Source: Planctomycetota bacterium
Lineage (GTDB): Bacteria > Planctomycetota > Brocadiia > SM23-32
Length of the DNA: 7,507 nucleotides
NCBI GenBank assembly: GCA_018334735.1
Contig: JAGXLK010000095.1
Location: forward strand, 1-7,507
Direction of reading: 5' to 3'
The position numbers and the translations under genes are program-made. Shown here piece by piece: positions 6,577 to 7,507 of the stretch. Under the pieces are notes generated by a model that saw only the letters and a list, made by a program, of their open reading frames with translations, was not told the origin of the DNA and ran no database searches. How positions within the stretch are numbered: position 1 is the stretch's first letter; each line of letters starts with the position of its first letter.

Positions 6577-7507
6577 ATGCGATTTTTAGTCGGAGCTGTG
6601 CTGCTGGCTTCTTTATGCGCGAGTGCGTTTGCTGATCCTGTCCCAATCCAGAAAGCCATGCCCTCATACATGGAAGGGGATCTGGGGTTGGCCGTTATCC
6701 CAACTCCGCAGGAAGCCGAATATGGACAAAAGCTTTTTCCGGTAGGGGACAAGGTAGAAATCCAAATGCCGCCGGGCGATTATGGTGCGCCGCGGACGGT
6801 TGTCGAACAACTTAACCAAATACTTGACGGATCCGGGCACAAAGGCAAGACACGCGTTATCGTCGGGGGTCCTTCACGAAATCGGGCAGCAGCGGAGTTG
6901 CTGAGGGCGACCGGGCTTAAAATGCCGGGAAGCCAAAACGAGGATACATACGTTCTTGAGATCGGGGAAGGTTCCGACGGACAACTCTCAATCGTGCTGG
7001 CTGGTTCCACACCGGCAGGGGATTTTTGGGCCTGCCAGACTCTGCGGCAACTGACCTGCAAGGTAGATGGTGTGGTTTATGTGCGCGGCGCAAAAATCCG
7101 CGACTGGCCGGATTTCCCATACCGGGGTAACAAACGACCCAAACGATGGGAATATCGTTTCAAAGCGAACTATGCCTGGGGATATCCCGGGGACAAACCG
7201 GAACTTGCAGAAGTGTTCCGGAGACATGGAGCCTGGATCCAGCACATCGCAAAACTGGATACGAGCAAGGCGCGGATTGACGAATTGTGTGCTGATGCGC
7301 GTAAGCGTTATGAAAAGGGGTGTCGTGAATTTGTGTTGAAATATGACGATACGGGACAGGGTATGACACGGGAAACGGCCGCCCGTTTCAAGGGGAACTA
7401 CTACGAAGCGCAGGTTTGTTTCCTGAGCACCATGTATGAGCGGATCAAAAAATGGGACGCTCAAAATACAGTATTTTTCATGCCCCAGCAATACTGGGCA
7501 AATGCGC
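6577..7507 (+). CDS. Exported GH84-like beta-N-acetylglucosaminidase, N-terminal part (3' end outside window)
   Basis: At least 310 residues, cut by the window end. Residues 1-19 (MRFLVGAVLLASLCASAFA) are a Sec signal peptide with cleavage expected before D20; the cysteine at 14 is not in a lipobox. ATG 6577 is six bases after GGAG 6567-6570; the adjacent ATG 6574 is also possible. Residues about 36-180 match the small alpha/beta domain that precedes the barrel in GH20 and GH84 enzymes: LAVIPTPQEAEYG, TRVIVGGPSRN, TYVLEIG, IVLAGSTPAGDFWACQTLRQL and IRDWPDFPYRG. Next, EFVLKYDDTGQGMT carries D257-D258 at the place of the catalytic Asp pair of GH84, and FKGNYYEAQVCFLSTMYERI and FFMPQQYWAN continue as in O-GlcNAcase. 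However, the EGFYGxPW and APKDDPYHR motifs that normally stand between RG and the Asp pair are missing, and that interval is only about 73 residues. Hydrolysis of terminal beta-GlcNAc is likely but not assured. Confidence 0.82.
   Translation, partial: MRFLVGAVLLASLCASAFADPVPIQKAMPSYMEGDLGLAVIPTPQEAEYGQKLFPVGDKVEIQMPPGDYGAPRTVVEQLNQILDGSGHKGKTRVIVGGPSRNRAAAELLRATGLKMPGSQNEDTYVLEIGEGSDGQLSIVLAGSTPAGDFWACQTLRQLTCKVDGVVYVRGAKIRDWPDFPYRGNKRPKRWEYRFKANYAWGYPGDKPELAEVFRRHGAWIQHIAKLDTSKARIDELCADARKRYEKGCREFVLKYDDTGQGMTRETAARFKGNYYEAQVCFLSTMYERIKKWDAQNTVFFMPQQYWANA

Overview
The window looks like a piece of a chromosome from a free-living, polysaccharide-degrading bacterium of the PVC group (Kiritimatiellota, Lentisphaerota or a relative). 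This is an inference from gene content. The signs are an SGSH-like sulfatase, a five-bladed-propeller glycosidase-like protein, a GH84-like N-acetylglucosaminidase, and two prepilin-type genes with the near-invariant [19 protein letters not shown] leader common in that group. Every gene recognised is on the + strand.

Layout. Positions 2-457 hold the C-terminal part of a protein resembling spore photoproduct lyase (radical SAM). About 450 bp without a convincing gene follow; they contain small inverted repeats and a 15-bp near-repeat. An M42 metallo-aminopeptidase lies at 907-1965 and has all of its metal ligands. A sulfatase (2084-3511) resembles heparan N-sulfatase and has no signal peptide. 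Next comes a very short prepilin-like gene (3621-3896), then a propeller protein with a GTG start (3954-5411). A roughly 94-bp palindromic element (5454-5547) looks like a mobile or dispersed repeat. It is followed by a full-length prepilin/H-X9-DG-type pseudopilin (5702-6508) and the 5' part of an exported GH84-like enzyme (6577 to the window end).

How the genes may work together. From 2084 onward the window reads as a glycan-use locus: a sulfatase, a propeller glycosidase of unknown substrate and a GlcNAc-specific glycosidase. An N-sulfoglucosamine or sulfated amino-sugar glycan would fit the sulfatase and GH84 pairing, but this is inferred. The prepilin-type genes sit between the catabolic genes, which suggests that surface pseudopilins serve in capture or export of the substrate. 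The GH84-like protein has a Sec signal, whereas the sulfatase, the propeller protein and the peptidase do not, so the degradation steps appear to be split between envelope and cytoplasm. No RNA gene, CRISPR array or insertion sequence with a transposase was seen.
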